A stretch of DNA of 64,000 nt from Aliikangiella maris. GTDB lineage: Bacteria > Pseudomonadota > Gammaproteobacteria > Enterobacterales > Kangiellaceae. The stretch covers positions 1 through 64,000 of the forward strand of contig NZ_JBFDAH010000013.1 in assembly GCF_040719265.1 (NCBI RefSeq), given 5' to 3'. Shown here piece by piece: positions 52,237 through 61,566 of this stretch; the first letter of the stretch is position 1, and each line of letters begins with the position of its first letter. Under the pieces are notes generated by a model. The model had not been told where the DNA came from and ran no database searches. It saw only the letters and a program-made list of their open reading frames with translations. The translations under genes and the position numbers were made by a program.

Positions 52237-53213
52237 GAACATACCTGAATATTCGTTAAATATCGTTAATTTTCAGCAATTTTATAAAGGAAATCAATGA
52301 GTTTTATGAATATATGAAAAATATACCAACATTTACCGCCTGTTGATATTTTTTCTCAAATTATTTCAATATCAGTCTGTAAAGCATGATTTTGAGTCAG
52401 TAATCTGGATCTGTAATTTAAATATCTATTTATGAATCGCTATTGTGCTTTAGCCCTGTGAATGATGTTCATTATCGCAATTTCAATTTTATTGATGTTA
52501 GTCGACTCGACATCCAACAAATTGCACGCTCTTAAATTCAACAAAAGTTACCAGTTGAAAATCGCCTGGCGTCAATCAATAGTTTACTGAAAAATTTTAC
52601 TGATTGAATAATTTAGATGACAGTAAAAAAAGTGGCTCAACGCTTTAACTTTTGATGAACTTAATAAAAGTTTTGATCGAGACAATTAAATCGCTACTGA
52701 GCATTGTAAATTAATTGTGTTCAAGTTAACCGTATGAGAAAAATTACCAAGTGTTTTTAAGAAAAATCTCAATAAAATAGAAAAGACATTATTATTTAAA
52801 TGTGTAGTAAAGGAAAGATTCCAAAGGCAAACTAAACAAGGTTGTTCTCTAGTAAAATCTGATTGAAATTTAATTTATATCTAACTTATATTTTTTGACG
52901 TGTATTTTGCTTATATTTTTATGTCGCTTTTTTAGATAAAATTTTTAAGCACTTTCACTAAGTGAGTGAAAACATCCTTGTGAGGCACTAATAGTTCCTT
53001 TTTTGCGGTAAACTTTAAATGCTTATTACTGACGACTTCGAACAAGATATTAATGGAACGACCAGTCAATTTAAATACCTCAGTTGAGATAAAAATAAAT
53101 TTTTTTTACTATTCAGGTTAACACTTAAGATATTTTTTCTGAAACCAAAAAGCGTTTATAAAAAAGTAGCCTTTTGATATAGTCAATTCAACTAAAGTGT
53201 AATGAGTAAATAA
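52237..53213. other. Long gene-free region upstream of lptM
   Basis: Almost 1 kb with no gene that I can support. In the plus frame 52434-52607 a coding-like stretch reads SPVNDVHYRNFNFIDVSRL, meets TAA at 52533-52535 and continues IQQKLPVENRLASINSLL to TGA: possibly a fragment of a lost gene, of unknown family. In many relatives cyaY lies here divergently, but I see no frataxin motif. No strong terminator. Confidence 0.35.
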
Positions 53214-53561
53214 ATGAAACTTTCTTGCCATTGTCGTAATATTGAATTGATTGTCAGTAATAAACCAACACAACTAACCGAATGCAACTGCTCTATCTGT
53301 CGACGCTATGCGGCATTGTGGGGTTACTATACGCCTAAAGAGGTAGAAGTTACTATTAATCGGCAACCGCCGTTAGAGTACACTCAAGATGAAGGCGCTC
53401 TAACCGTAAAAATATGTAGTCAATGCGGTTGTGTCTGCCATTATGAAACGCTTAAAGAAATAACGCCTGCCAAGGTCGGTATTAATTTTCGCATGGCAGA
53501 AAATATAGAGGAATTAAAAGATATCGATGTTCGTTCTTTTGATGGCGCTAATTTACTTTAA
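53214..53561 (+). CDS. GFA-family (Mss4-like) zinc-binding protein
   Basis: The 115-residue protein has the GFA pattern of zinc cysteines: SCHCRNIEL at the start, ECNCSICRRYAALWGYY, and KICSQCGCVCHYE. The fold binds zinc with paired CxC/CxxC motifs. Members include glutathione-dependent formaldehyde-activating enzymes, but most are uncharacterised. No formaldehyde dehydrogenase gene is near. Transcribed alone, convergent with the methyltransferase gene. Confidence 0.93.
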   Translation: MKLSCHCRNIELIVSNKPTQLTECNCSICRRYAALWGYYTPKEVEVTINRQPPLEYTQDEGALTVKICSQCGCVCHYETLKEITPAKVGINFRMAENIEELKDIDVRSFDGANLL

Positions 53562-53627
53562 TTTTCGATTCGCTTTTTATTTTTTATAATCATTTTAATT
53601 TTTTGAAGTACTTCAAATCAATATGAG

Positions 53628-53663
53628 TGGCTTGAGCTAGTTGGCTTGAGCTAGTTGGCTTGA
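53628..53663. repeat. 14-bp short tandem repeat
   Basis: GGCTTGAGCTAGTT repeats two and a half times just after the GFA gene. It lies between convergent genes; no function is suggested by the sequence. Confidence 0.7.
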
Positions 53664-53797
53664 AACATTTTTAGCTAATATTTCGAACAAAACTATTACT
53701 TTTTTAGCGGTTCTCTTCAATCAGTTGTTCGTCTATTAAAAAGATTTGTCGCTTTTTTTAAAAATAAAAGCGACAAAAAACAATAAAATCTCGCTGA

Positions 53798-54601
53798 CTA
53801 ATTTGTCGAAGATTTCTCTTCTCCCGGAAATCCAATAGCGTAGGTAACGTTATACGGTCCCATATGTCCAACAGCAGATATTTTTCCAATTTCCCAACGA
53901 TATCCATTTTTGTTAAGGTCTTCGGTAAGCTTTTCAAGCTCCTTGACTGTGTAGGTACGCAAGCATGACACAATACCATCCCACATTAAGAAAAATGGTG
54001 CCAACGGAATAATATAAGTAAATAAAAAGCGACTGAATGTCATTTTACCAACAAAGGGCGTTAAAACCAGTCCTCCTAAAAAGCCAGCAAACGGCATGGC
54101 AGCAATATTTACAGCACTACGCTCCGTATGCTCAAACGCAGCAATTGGTACATTTTTCTCCATTGCATCAGATAAAATTCGTTTTGCATCATCTGGTTTA
54201 AAATGGTGAAGGGCCGTAAAAATTGTGCGAAATCCATTTAATTCTGCTGGACAATCCATTGCACTGGTTGATTTTTCTAGATATTTAATTGCACCATCTG
54301 ATAAGTCATGATTTCGCTCAAATGCATCGAGGTTTGGATAAAGGTCAGTTAAAGTTGCTGTGATAGGTTGATCAAGATTTTCTTTATGATTCGCAATCAG
54401 TTTAGGTAACGGTCCGCCACCCCCTGAGCATAAATCAACAATCGAACGGTAGCCAGTAATTCGCATCGCATCTAACAATTTTTGTATTACGGGCTGATAT
54501 AAACGCGTACTATGAAAGACTAAATGATCGGTAATAAAGTTTCGAAACAAATGAGGGAACCACTTTTGATCTTCCCATTCAAAAAAGTGAACTCTAGCCA
54601 C
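53798..54601 (-). CDS. SAM-dependent methyltransferase-like protein
   Basis: The 267-residue protein has a class I methyltransferase core: YRSIVDLCSGGGGPLPKLI (motif I), a TATLTDLYPN motif II, TIFTALHHFKPDDAKRIL, plus a hydrophobic segment (FAGFLGGLVLTPF and FLFTYIIPLAPFFLMWDGIVSC) that may attach it to the membrane. The substrate is not evident. The HHF and LYPN features resemble methyltransferases acting on lipids or quinones. It stands alone, 184 bp from the end of cyaA. A shorter upstream start is not supported. Confidence 0.8.
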   Translation of the reverse strand: MARVHFFEWEDQKWFPHLFRNFITDHLVFHSTRLYQPVIQKLLDAMRITGYRSIVDLCSGGGGPLPKLIANHKENLDQPITATLTDLYPNLDAFERNHDLSDGAIKYLEKSTSAMDCPAELNGFRTIFTALHHFKPDDAKRILSDAMEKNVPIAAFEHTERSAVNIAAMPFAGFLGGLVLTPFVGKMTFSRFLFTYIIPLAPFFLMWDGIVSCLRTYTVKELEKLTEDLNKNGYRWEIGKISAVGHMGPYNVTYAIGFPGEEKSSTN

Positions 54602-54785
54602 AGTAATCTCCTAATTTTATTAAGTTATTTTTAATTGATGGTGATAATTTGATATTGCGATATAGCATATACTAGTTATGTTTAGGCATATGATAATTTA
54701 AGCGAATTATTTAAAAAATTTAAGAATGAAAAAATTGAAGTGAATATCTCTAATTAAATAATTTTTTATTTTTTTGTCTCGTAAT

Positions 54786-57602
54786 TTATTCTCGGCTGGC
54801 AATAAATGGATGCACGGCAACAAGCCGATTCATTGCAGACAGAATTTTATTTTCAACTTGCGACTTATAATCTAAATAATCCATGACGCAAGCATCATGA
54901 GATATTGCCGTCAAATCAATATCAGTAATAAAAATAGGGTAACTTTCACTGCTATTACGTTGTTTGAAAATATATTTAACTAGTTCTCGATATACCAGCT
55001 CACCATAATCCTGATAGAGGTATTGCTGTTGGTCGACATAAAAATTAAAACAGACTTTATTTTCAGTATTTAGTCGAGCGACCGCTTGAATTGGAGAGTA
55101 AATTAAGGCAATTTGCTGATTAGAAGGCTTTAACTTATTGAATCTTGATGTATGGTGATAAGTAGAAGATTCGGCATACCAAAACTGTCGATTATCCAAC
55201 TCATTAATTCCGGAAGTTTTATCTGAAAGGGTAAAGCTAGCGTTAATTCGATAATAGATTGAATCAAAAAACTGCTGATAGTGATTCACTAAATGATGTA
55301 CATTTGCCGCATTATGCTCACAATATCTAATGTAGCCAGAAATACTTTTGAATAAAACACCTATTTTTTGTGACTGCTTTTGGATTATGTAAATATCCAA
55401 TCCATTTGAAACCGGTTTATTTAATATTTTAATAACATTGGCTGGTAGATTGATTTTTTGATCAACTTGATATTGTATGGTTTCAGCAACAAATTCACTT
55501 AACGATACCAAGAGTAAGTTCACCGTTTGATAATGATGAAACTTTATTTCTTTGCCGACAAAGTCTATGCGTAAAAAACCATCACCAATTGACATTAAAA
55601 ATCGGGTAGTCTTATTTTTTCTGATACTATCAGTCAACCATTTATTCCATTGGCGAAACAAATCAAATACTCGCAACCTATGTTGACTTAATTCAGAGAA
55701 CTGATAGTTAAAAAACAAAATTTGATTTTCAGTGTTAATGATAAATTGACGATGCTCTATGAAAAACTCTATCCAGGCAAATTCTCCTGCATAGTTTTTA
55801 GTGCAATATTCTCCCCAACTATTACTCCAAAAAACATTAAATTGTTGTAGTAAATTTAATTGATTTTTCCCCCAGCTAAAACTATCTTGGTTTTCACTGA
55901 CAGAATAAATGCCCGACTGCTTTTCTTGTTCTAACGGATCACACATAGTATTCAAAAAGACACCTAATACTTGTGTCGTTGCTACTTGCGAAAAATTTTT
56001 CTCTTGTTTTTGAGCATGGTTAACCAAGCCAGAAATATCTCTCACCAGATGACGAGCTAATACATGGCTAAAAAACTTGTTATTGCTAAAAATTTGAAAG
56101 TTACTATTATTATTGACAATTTGGTTGCACACGCACCAAACTATCATTTCAAAAAAAGATGCCTCGCTGTTCACTGATTGACTCACTGAAAATTGCTCAG
56201 GCGAGATTGCTCCCATCAGTAGCTGCCATTGATTATGACTTTGATACACGGTTACCGAAGCTGCATTAATATTTTTGGCAATACCATGATTGACACAATC
56301 AATTTTATCAGTTCGTCGTTCAAAAGTCGCATATAGCATTCGCCCCAATGCGATCAGCTCAGTTTGCCCAACCTCATCGAGCACTCCCTGTACTCGCGCA
56401 AAATTCGAAATAAAGTGGTATGAATGATTTAACTGTCTTACCAAATCCACTCTTTCTTTTAGCACTTCATTGATCTGCCAGTTCACTCGATTATTCAAAT
56501 AATCCAGACGATTTTGATTCCAGCCCCAACGTTCAACCAACAATTTTATCTGTTGATACCGCCAGTTTCGGTGATTTCCTTTATTGAGTTGAATTTTTAT
56601 CCCTGTTTTCAAATAAAAGGCGCGACGTAAAAATTCCAGCCGCATCGCATCACCCTCTAAAAAAGATTCAGCGTAGCCTAGCATTAAAATGTAAGGATCT
56701 AGATTATTAAGATCACTTTCACCTTCGTGTACCCGTTTTTTGTACTGGTTTGAAATCAACCCGACTTGAGGCAAATATCGCGCATAAACTTCAAGTAGTA
56801 ACAGTTTTAACGATGATTTATAGGGCGAAGCAATTGCTTTATATAATTGCCATAGCGCTGCACTTAAATATTCTGCTGGTGGAATACTGTCAATTTCGCC
56901 AAAATCAATCCAGTCAGAAGGTTCGATTCGTTTTTCATCTAACAAATGACTGGCATATTGTTGATAGTTTTCTTCCACAGGGATCAACCACCATAATGGC
57001 TGTCGACCACAAATCCATACCGCTGTTCGATAAAATTCATCCAGCAATAAATAATGCTGCGCATTACCACAGCTTTCTTTATCAAGCTGTTGTTTTTGTC
57101 GTTGCTTAAATTGATTTTGTTGCACCAGATAACCATTAAGCTCAACGCCTTTGGTCATTAACCAGTCGCTAATCAGTGCTGTTTTTTTAACCAGCTTTTG
57201 TTTTTCTTCTACCGCTAAAGGTTGTGCCAGACAAATCCATAAATCCAAATCACTTTTAATTGATTGACCTAAAGTTCCGGTGCTACCCATAAGAAATAGA
57301 CCAGCAATATCAAATTTTAAATAGGCTCTTGATTTGTATTCGAAACTTCGACTAATTGTTTTAACAATTTTTTTTTGTAAATTATCGGGCGAGTAATTAG
57401 GTATGCCACATGGCGTCGCCTTATCGACATAACCGGGCAACATTGGGTGGTTGACGTGAAATAAAAGTGGCAGTAACTTAATACAATCAGCTTGGACCAT
57501 GTTAAAGTTATCCAACATTCTAAGCAGGCGTTTTTCGCTCAAAGCAACAAAGTTGTTTTGAAGGTGTTTTAACTGTTTGGGATCGATTTCCTTAGAAGCC
57601 AC
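54786..57602 (-). CDS. cyaA: Class I adenylate cyclase CyaA
   Basis: The 938-residue protein matches class I adenylate cyclases: an N-terminal nucleotidyltransferase-like domain with GLFLMGSTGTLGQSIKSDLDLWICL (GS and DxD metal site), AEYLSAALWQLYKAIASPYKSSLKLLLLE, ending in a long regulatory half. It makes cAMP for CRP. Start is GTG at 57602 with almost no ribosome binding site (Escherichia coli uses a weak TTG), which suggests deliberately low translation. Length is somewhat above Escherichia coli (848). Divergent from a PAS/GGDEF-like gene. Confidence 0.95.
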   Translation of the reverse strand: MASKEIDPKQLKHLQNNFVALSEKRLLRMLDNFNMVQADCIKLLPLLFHVNHPMLPGYVDKATPCGIPNYSPDNLQKKIVKTISRSFEYKSRAYLKFDIAGLFLMGSTGTLGQSIKSDLDLWICLAQPLAVEEKQKLVKKTALISDWLMTKGVELNGYLVQQNQFKQRQKQQLDKESCGNAQHYLLLDEFYRTAVWICGRQPLWWLIPVEENYQQYASHLLDEKRIEPSDWIDFGEIDSIPPAEYLSAALWQLYKAIASPYKSSLKLLLLEVYARYLPQVGLISNQYKKRVHEGESDLNNLDPYILMLGYAESFLEGDAMRLEFLRRAFYLKTGIKIQLNKGNHRNWRYQQIKLLVERWGWNQNRLDYLNNRVNWQINEVLKERVDLVRQLNHSYHFISNFARVQGVLDEVGQTELIALGRMLYATFERRTDKIDCVNHGIAKNINAASVTVYQSHNQWQLLMGAISPEQFSVSQSVNSEASFFEMIVWCVCNQIVNNNSNFQIFSNNKFFSHVLARHLVRDISGLVNHAQKQEKNFSQVATTQVLGVFLNTMCDPLEQEKQSGIYSVSENQDSFSWGKNQLNLLQQFNVFWSNSWGEYCTKNYAGEFAWIEFFIEHRQFIINTENQILFFNYQFSELSQHRLRVFDLFRQWNKWLTDSIRKNKTTRFLMSIGDGFLRIDFVGKEIKFHHYQTVNLLLVSLSEFVAETIQYQVDQKINLPANVIKILNKPVSNGLDIYIIQKQSQKIGVLFKSISGYIRYCEHNAANVHHLVNHYQQFFDSIYYRINASFTLSDKTSGINELDNRQFWYAESSTYHHTSRFNKLKPSNQQIALIYSPIQAVARLNTENKVCFNFYVDQQQYLYQDYGELVYRELVKYIFKQRNSSESYPIFITDIDLTAISHDACVMDYLDYKSQVENKILSAMNRLVAVHPFIASRE

Positions 57603-57686
57603 TATATAACGCTTTTTTTATTACAACGACTATACTATTGTAGAAGCTAATCGGCTTTCACGAATAAATAATGTTTGAGTTTTTTT

Positions 57687-58478
57687 ATGTCTATCGACTT
57701 TAACGAATTGCTGGAAAAATCACCGCTGAGCATTGTAGTTTGCGATGCTAAACAGCGAATTGTTTGGTGTAACGAGCAGTTTCTAACAGACACCGGTTTA
57801 CTTGAAGAACAAGTAACCGGCCACCTTTATGCGAGTTTACCACTAGATGCCATCGATAAAGATGCGCAAATTGTTCAATTATTCAGCGAAAATACCCACG
57901 GTGATGTTCGCTTTCAATATTGGCATACGCCATTATCTCAAAACAATGGTATGCGCGCGCATTATTTTACCCGCGAACGTCAATCGGCCGATAAAATGAG
58001 TCTTGCAACAGCCAGATTCAGTGGTAAAAGACTACCTAAACGTGCCAATTGGGTGGAATTCCTTGATTATGAAGTCAGTCGCAGCCGACGTTATGACAAC
58101 CCATTATCAGTTTTGAAATTACACTTAATCTTTTATTCTAAACCCGATTCAGTGACAGATGAAACGCTTGCTCAGACCGTCAATGATACACTGACCGATC
58201 AATTACGCTGGGCCGATATGATTGGACATACCGATCAAGGCTCTTATTTGCTTGTATTACCCGAAACACCAGAGCCTGCACTCGATGCCCTGCAAGAAAA
58301 AATTAGCACCACGCTAAAAAAACAGATGGGATTTATTAGTGAAAGTATCGACTTTCAAATTGTTTTTGGATACGCCTGCTGGCAAAAGCATGATGACAGT
58401 CAAAAGTTACTGCAACGAGCGAGAGAACAACTGGTTCGAAACCTTGAATTACTGCTAGATGATAAAAAGCCAGGTTAA
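57687..58478 (+). CDS. PAS and degenerate GGDEF protein
   Basis: The 263-residue protein has an N-terminal PAS domain (about 5-110: SPLSIVVCDAKQRIVWCNEQFLTDTG) and a C-terminal GGDEF-like domain (about 120-255: WVEFLDYEVSRSRRYDNPLSVLKLHL, DQLRWADMIGHTDQGSYLLVLPET). The GGDEF signature is replaced by GHTDQGSYL, so cyclase activity is unlikely; it may be a sensor or scaffold. Start at ATG 57687 with GAG upstream; TTG 57675 is an alternative. It is divergent from cyaA and ends inside the terminator stem. Confidence 0.85.
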   Translation: MSIDFNELLEKSPLSIVVCDAKQRIVWCNEQFLTDTGLLEEQVTGHLYASLPLDAIDKDAQIVQLFSENTHGDVRFQYWHTPLSQNNGMRAHYFTRERQSADKMSLATARFSGKRLPKRANWVEFLDYEVSRSRRYDNPLSVLKLHLIFYSKPDSVTDETLAQTVNDTLTDQLRWADMIGHTDQGSYLLVLPETPEPALDALQEKISTTLKKQMGFISESIDFQIVFGYACWQKHDDSQKLLQRAREQLVRNLELLLDDKKPG

Positions 58479-58490
58479 ACCTGGCTTTTT
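58464..58490 (+). terminator. Terminator overlapping the stop of the PAS/GGDEF gene
   Basis: AAAAAGCCAGGT/ACCTGGCTTTTT stem with TAA loop; the stop codon of the gene lies in the loop. Nearly identical to the terminator at 35472-35500. Confidence 0.9.
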
Positions 58491-58514
58491 AATCGTTATT
58501 TGGCTAATAAGCGT

Positions 58515-58946
58515 TTATTTGAGCTGTTCAACCATATAATCAACTGCTTTTTTGATTTCATCGTCGCTACAATCAGTACAACCACCTTTTGCAGGCATCA
58601 CCCCTGAATCACCAGTAAACCCATTAATACCGCTGTCATGTAGTGCTTCGATACCTTTGGCAATACGATCAGTCCAAGCGGCTGCATCACCGAATTTTGG
58701 TGCACCAGCAATCCCCATTCCATGACAAGTCGAACATTTTTGGTTATAAATGGTTTCACCATCACGGTCACCTTCGGCCGCTTGTACAACTGGCGCTTCG
58801 GCGACAGGCACATCATCACCGACTCGATAAATACTGCCAGAGGGCTTGGTGCGCTCTTTCACAGAATGATCACTTTTATGATCGGCAGAAACGGCGCTGA
58901 TAAAAGTTACCACCAAGGCGGTTAAAAGAACTCGAAGTTTTAACAC
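58515..58946 (-). CDS. Cytochrome c5-family periplasmic protein
   Basis: The 143-residue precursor begins at GTG 58946 because a strong GGGGAG lies 7 bp before it, giving a good signal peptide (LKLRVLLTALVVTFISAVSA). The ATG codons at 58964/58961 would include that ribosome binding site inside the gene. The mature protein has a 45-residue linker, one heme c site CSTCH, and the c5 features MPAKGGCTDCSDDEI (Met ligand and C-x-x-C disulfide), as in cytochrome c5. Roles in respiration in this family are as electron carriers to terminal oxidases. Confidence 0.92.
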   Translation of the reverse strand: MLKLRVLLTALVVTFISAVSADHKSDHSVKERTKPSGSIYRVGDDVPVAEAPVVQAAEGDRDGETIYNQKCSTCHGMGIAGAPKFGDAAAWTDRIAKGIEALHDSGINGFTGDSGVMPAKGGCTDCSDDEIKKAVDYMVEQLK

Positions 58947-59349
58947 AATATGACTCCCCATCATTATTAATTTCTGGCAGGTTGATAATACTGATTTTCA
59001 ACACATAATCAATTTTGGCGCAGATTATAGCCGACTTAGCCTGATTGATGAAAACAAATTCTCCCAATTAGAATCTCATTTTTTTATATTTCTAATAAAT
59101 ATGGTTGTTACGGACAAGAACTCTCTGCTACAAAATACCTACTGAAATTCTGTAAAATACTATTAATTCAAATATTTACTGCTTTTTTCTAATTATTTAC
59201 TACACTTTTAATTAGGCTAAATTAATGCAAGTAGCGGCTTAAAACTGAGTACAATTAACCGTAAATTTTATCAATAAAGAACCTATTTTTCATATTATTC
59301 TGTAAAATACATTTTTTTATAACTTTTAGACTTACTTAACGAAATCACT
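58947..59349. other. Divergent region upstream of the msh operon
   Basis: About 400 bp, holding the promoters for cytochrome c5 and the msh genes. The 14-mer ATTCTGTAAAATAC occurs at 59147-59160 and 59297-59310. No gene is seen. Confidence 0.4.
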
Positions 59350-60267
59350 GTGAAGCTTTTCTCTAAAAACAAAGCGCTTGAGTATGTTGTTGTGACAATA
59401 ACACAGCAATCATATCGTATTCATCATTTGAAAAACCAGGATAATCAACTGCAACAACTGGCATTTGGTGAGTTTGAATATGAATCAATTGAAGCGCTTC
59501 AAAAACAATTCACCCGTTGGATTAGAAAAAGTCAGTTAAAAGGATTACCCTGCCGCTGGGTATTAAACCGTGAGCTTTATCAAACTTTTCAAATTGATCC
59601 GCCTAATGTTGAAACCAAAGAAATGTCAGAAGCCATTCGCTGGCAAATTAAAGATTTGATCGAACAACCGCTTAGCGATATGTTAGTAAGCCATTACCAA
59701 CCCGAGTTCCCCGAGGAACAGAGGTCTCAACTCGTTGCTGTTGTTGTCGAAAAAGCATTAATTGAGGCTTTAATCGAATTAACCAGTGATGCAAACCTGA
59801 TTCTTGAAGTGATTGATATTGAAGAGTTAACTATGGGACATGCCCTGCAACCTTATCTTGCCGAAGAAAAAGTTGTTGGTTATATTGGTGAAGATAAAGG
59901 CGGGTTAATGTTCAGTTTTTATCTTGGACACGCCTTGGCATTTAGTCGCTATAAAAAAGGTAAACATCTGCCTAATACACTTTTGGAAGAATTCAGTTTG
60001 GAAGAAGAAAAAGAAACACTCGAGGAAAGCTTTTTACTCGAAGCACAGCGTACACTCGATTATGTCGTCAGCCAGATTTTCAGGCGCCCAATTGACGCTA
60101 TATTATTCCATCCGACAGCCAGCGAAGACAATTATCTGGCAGATATTTTAAAGCAAATCACTGAAGTAGAAGTGATTCTGGTCTCACCTGAAATTACCCA
60201 ATCCAACCCCGAATGGCCACTACCCAGTCTGGCGGAGTCTGGGTGTTTGTTTCGGCAAGGAGACTAA
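59350..60267 (+). CDS. mshI: MSHA biogenesis protein MshI (PilM-like)
   Basis: The 305-residue protein has the actin-like PilM fold of MshI: LEYVVVTITQQSYRIHHL at the start, LPCRWVLNRELYQTFQID, AIRWQIKDLIEQPLSDMLV, and YIGEDKGGLMFSFYL. It starts at GTG 59350 in line with the family. It is the first visible gene of the msh operon and is followed at 2 bp by the PilN-like gene. In the MSHA machine it forms the cytosolic platform with PilN/PilO-like partners. Confidence 0.88.
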   Translation: MKLFSKNKALEYVVVTITQQSYRIHHLKNQDNQLQQLAFGEFEYESIEALQKQFTRWIRKSQLKGLPCRWVLNRELYQTFQIDPPNVETKEMSEAIRWQIKDLIEQPLSDMLVSHYQPEFPEEQRSQLVAVVVEKALIEALIELTSDANLILEVIDIEELTMGHALQPYLAEEKVVGYIGEDKGGLMFSFYLGHALAFSRYKKGKHLPNTLLEEFSLEEEKETLEESFLLEAQRTLDYVVSQIFRRPIDAILFHPTASEDNYLADILKQITEVEVILVSPEITQSNPEWPLPSLAESGCLFRQGD

Positions 60268-60269
60268 CC

Positions 60270-60866
60270 ATGCAAACGATTAATTTTTATTTTGCCGAAT
60301 ATCGCCCTAAACCGCTGAGTTTTGATACCCAATTTGCGGCCATATTATTAGGCGTATCAATTCTGTCAATGTCAATTATTGGCTTTATTCAGTCGTCTCA
60401 GTTAAATCAATTAACAGCAATCAATCAGCTCAAAAAACAGCAACTCGACAAAATACAAGCGGAAACCATTCAATTACAAAAGCAGTTAAATCAAAAACAG
60501 ACGCTTCAATCTCTTGACTCACAGATAGCCAACCAAAAAGAATTGTTAATACGGTATCGTCAGATCCTCAATCAGGTAGGCAATCCTGCACAAACCCAGT
60601 TGGTATTATACAGTGATGTTTTCAGTCAATTAGCCGAACAAAAGGATGCGGGCGTTTGGCTAACAAAAATTTCAATTGAGAAAAATAATCTGTCGCTGGA
60701 AGGCAGTTCTACCGAATCAATTTCGATACCTAAGTACATTGACCAATTAAAAACGGCTCCCGCTTTAAAAAGGCAGTTTGATGAACTAAAAGTTCAGCGT
60801 GATCAAAATAATACACAAATTATTAATTTTGCGCTGCTCAATGGGAGAATTGCCAGTGAAGGATAA
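60270..60866 (+). CDS. PilN-like MSHA component (MshI2)
   Basis: The 198-residue protein starts MQTINFYFAEYRPKPLSFD, the PilN-type cytosolic peptide (I-N-L/F) that binds the PilM-like partner, then one membrane helix (about 28-48), a coiled coil (LNQLTAINQLKKQQLDKIQAE), and a small C-terminal ferredoxin-like domain. The start is fixed by AAGGAG at 60258-60263; a longer frame to 60213 overlaps mshI. It overlaps mshJ. PilN-type role in the inner-membrane alignment subcomplex. Confidence 0.88.
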   Translation: MQTINFYFAEYRPKPLSFDTQFAAILLGVSILSMSIIGFIQSSQLNQLTAINQLKKQQLDKIQAETIQLQKQLNQKQTLQSLDSQIANQKELLIRYRQILNQVGNPAQTQLVLYSDVFSQLAEQKDAGVWLTKISIEKNNLSLEGSSTESISIPKYIDQLKTAPALKRQFDELKVQRDQNNTQIINFALLNGRIASEG

Positions 60867-61566
60867 GCTGATTGGACTCTCACACCAATTTGACCAGCAA
60901 CCAGTCAGGATGCGACTGTTGATTTCGCTGTCTGCACTTTTGTTAGTCTATTTAACTTTTGACTTACTCTGGTTTGCCGACAACAGTTCAAAATCGAAGC
61001 AATTAACGCAAAGTAATCAGCAAATTGATCAACAAATTGCCCAGTTCAATCAAAATCAAATTGAAATAAGTGCCGGTATTTATAATCAACAAAACGATCC
61101 AAAGCGTAAAGAGCTAGATACAATTAACGGCCAGATTGACTCAGTTAAACAATCCCTAGAACAACGTGCAATTAGTTTAGTCAGACCAAACGCAGTGCCA
61201 CAATTACTGAAAGAAATATTAAGTCAGTCTCAACGACTAAAGCTGATTTCAATTGAAAAACATGCACCAATAGCGCTATTTGAATCAACACAAACTACGG
61301 CTAATAAAAATACCTCGACGCAAAATGTATCAGTAAACAATAACCAATCGAATCAACAAAATCAGGTACAAATGTTTATTCATCCTTTTAGTTTAACTTT
61401 TACAGGAAACTTTAAGGACACTCAGCAATTTTTATTTCAACTGGAAAATATGGATAAAAAAGTCACTTTTGAACGAATTGAATATTTAGTTGATAATTAT
61501 CCGAATTCGATCATTAAACTGGAATTATCTACGTTAAACTTAGACAGGAAATGGATAGGTGGTTAA
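60856..61566 (+). CDS. mshJ: MshJ (PilO-like)
   Basis: The 236-residue protein has a short cytosolic N-terminus, a membrane helix (about 18-34), a coiled coil and a C-terminal PilO-like domain with FIHPFSLTFTGNFKDTQQFLFQLENM. The GTG at 60856 is preceded by GGGAG and overlaps the previous gene by 11 bp; a frame to 60799 has no ribosome binding site. A Gln/Asn-rich linker (about 155-175) is unusual. It works with the PilN-like protein in the MSHA inner-membrane complex. Confidence 0.85.
   Translation: MKDKLIGLSHQFDQQPVRMRLLISLSALLLVYLTFDLLWFADNSSKSKQLTQSNQQIDQQIAQFNQNQIEISAGIYNQQNDPKRKELDTINGQIDSVKQSLEQRAISLVRPNAVPQLLKEILSQSQRLKLISIEKHAPIALFESTQTTANKNTSTQNVSVNNNQSNQQNQVQMFIHPFSLTFTGNFKDTQQFLFQLENMDKKVTFERIEYLVDNYPNSIIKLELSTLNLDRKWIGG

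Noticed and set aside
52434..52607. Frataxin (cyaY) as the lost gene upstream of lptM
   Set aside because: The fragment shows no acidic N-terminal helix or frataxin motif, and it carries an internal stop.
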